This document shows positions 62,499-64,000 of a DNA stretch of 64,000 nt, piece by piece (positions within the stretch are counted from its first letter, which is position 1; every line of letters begins with the position of its first letter). Origin of the DNA: Hydractinia symbiolongicarpus (lineage: Eukaryota; Cnidaria; Hydrozoa; Anthoathecata; Hydractiniidae); NCBI RefSeq assembly GCF_029227915.1, contig NC_079887.1, forward strand, positions 13,578,001 to 13,642,000, written 5' to 3'. Made by a program: the position numbers and the translations under genes. The notes under the pieces were generated by a model. The model ran no database searches. It worked only from the letters and a program-made list of their open reading frames with translations, and was not told the origin of the DNA.

Positions 62499-62765
62499 TT
62501 ATCTTAATATTTTATTCCTCTTTCTTTTTTCTTTTTTCTTCCTTTTACATTCTAGCCTACAAATGTGATTAGCTTGAAAGCATACGACCATAGCTTGTAT
62601 ATCCAAAGTCGTATTTGCGCTTAAACATCTTTGAAGTGATGTTGAACATTGATCAAAGCAGAAGATATGTTTAGGTAATGCTCGCTCTGTTCTTGACCTA
62701 AGGCGAGCATTTGTTGGTAGAATTGAGTGTGTGAGTATGACCACGATTAGGAGAATAAATATCAT
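62499..62765 (-). CDS. Small secreted cysteine-rich protein 2, novel family
   Basis: 88 residues. I start at the ATG at 62765, because the frame upstream has no ATG and meets TAA close to a poly-T/CAG acceptor near 62833, which suggests a 5'-UTR exon. Residues 1-20 (MIFILLIVVILTHSILPTNA) are a textbook signal peptide. Arg-rich RLRSRTER follows, then cysteines at 36, 40, 47, 62, 69 and 73 with spacing C-x3-C-x6-C-x14-C-x6-C-x3-C. The last 15 residues are almost all Lys/Arg. Paralogue of 56019-56321: both have Q-x2-M-V-C-F-Q-A-like segments around the fourth cysteine. Receptor or activity unknown; the basic tail could bind anionic matrix or membranes, or be clipped off. Confidence 0.7.
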   Translation of the reverse strand: MIFILLIVVILTHSILPTNARLRSRTERALPKHIFCFDQCSTSLQRCLSANTTLDIQAMVVCFQANHICRLECKRKKKEKRKRNKILR

Positions 62766-62829
62766 TGATGCAACACATCCCAAAGAGACGATGTTTATTT
62801 CATATGATGTGGTGTTCACCGATGTCTTT

Positions 62830-64000
62830 TAGCTGAAAAAAAAATAGTGATGTTGTTATATTAGGGTTCCGACAGCTTTTAATAAAGTTAAGACGACTGT
62901 GGTTAATATGAACGGGACAATAATGCAAATTTGCTAATATTTAGTGAATATACTTTAATTTGGCGAAATACTTTAAAAGTTCGCGAATTTCCGATTTTTC
63001 AAAAGTTTATTCGGTACAAACATTTCAAATCGTTGATTCGCGAGAGTCTATCCACTAAAAGCTTTTTTAAAAAAAGTCTGAATTTAATTAAAATTGCCAA
63101 ATTTTTCTCTAAACTCGAATTATATATTTTGCTTAGACTTAAAAAACAACCATTGACCCAACATCGGTACATAGATGACGATAGGGTAAGAAACAAGAAA
63201 ATGTTTATTCTCTGTGAGACGTTTGTTGTAAACACGACTTTTTCTTCAGCGAGCAATTGTAAAATTTATTGTAAAATACGAATCGCGAGATGTTATCTTG
63301 CAGAAACGTAAATTTTTCAGAATTCGCGAAGATCTTTAATTTGTTGATTAAATTTTATATAGCAAAATTCACGGCTTTTTACACTTGCGGTAGTTTTTCT
63401 CGCGGAAATTTCTCTCGCAAAATATTCCTCGAATAAACTGATGTCTGTGATTACATGTCCAGCGGATGATCATTTTAGTCAGAAATTGTAACATCAGTCA
63501 ACATGTCATGTCATTTGGACATAGAGAAGGTCAGTTACGGATATATGAGAAAAAAAAAACGATGTACAAAAGAAATAACGACAATGGCGAAGGTTCTGAA
63601 AAGGTTAACAACTTTATGAAGGATCTGACGAGCTGTTAAAGCAAAGTAGATTTATAAAATATATTACCGCGGGTTTGCCCTCCTCTCAAGCTGCTGTTGT
63701 GCACGGTTGAGAAGTGACATACCCGAAAAAACAAATACTGAAGACGTTTCGTGGTCTGTTTTACCATATTTCCAAGTATATTGATCTCGTTGATAAAAAC
63801 AATTTATTGTTAGCGTTATTCAGATGTGGATAAAATCAGAGTTTCCGTAATTAATTCACGAATGTGAATACAACAGTAATTTTAGCGGCAAATATGCCAG
63901 ATGTTTGTTTCATAACACTGTGTAAATTATCTGATGACGTTCACACGAAACTTTTAGAACTACATCTCAAACATGCTTACACCTGTGTTGCAATACTTAA
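62830..64000. other. Window end, no gene seen
   Basis: AT-rich with recurring 'ttcgcgaa' and 'tcgcgag' words (62980-63420) that resemble the subterminal repeats of the element at 49432-50175, so this may be a diverged relative. No gene is supported. Confidence 0.4.

Overview
The window is nuclear DNA from an animal. It is AT-rich, and its genes are split by introns with GT/AG borders that keep the reading frame exactly. Paxillin, an HGH1 homologue, a PPM1E/F-type PP2C phosphatase, a Ras-family GTPase and a Tctex1 protein are all metazoan-type genes. The mixture of tRNA-derived SINEs, an RTE-like LINE and PIF/Harbinger elements fits an early-branching invertebrate, most likely a cnidarian and perhaps a hydrozoan. 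That placement is inference.

Layout. 394-8651 (+): paxillin without its first exon. 8.7-15.8 kb: a repeat-rich stretch with a perfect hairpin, a SINE, a LINE scrap and a dead full-length LINE on the minus strand. 15836-19786 (+): HGH1, an eEF2-folding cofactor. 20726-22093 (-): an RNA-ligase-fold nucleotidyltransferase. It is head to head, with a 311-bp gap, with the phosphatase at 22405-28038 (+). 30223-30636 (-): a two-exon, 100-residue coiled-coil protein. 35784-36782 (-): a single-exon RASD/DIRAS-like GTPase with no CAAX box. 46279-47607 (-): a Tctex1-domain protein with two candidate PP1 docking motifs. 56019-56321 and 62499-62765 (-): two related small secreted cysteine-rich proteins. 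The rest is intergenic and rich in transposons.

The genes do not form one pathway. Paxillin (focal adhesions) and a PPM1F-type phosphatase (cytoskeletal kinase signalling in vertebrates) act in related processes, but their proximity is probably chance. The least familiar content is the pair of secreted proteins, which share a mirror-symmetric six-cysteine framework (C-x3-C-x6-C-x13/14-C-x6-C-x3-C) and a basic tail. At least four elements flanked by TAA share Harbinger-like ends, and one still holds a transposase fragment.
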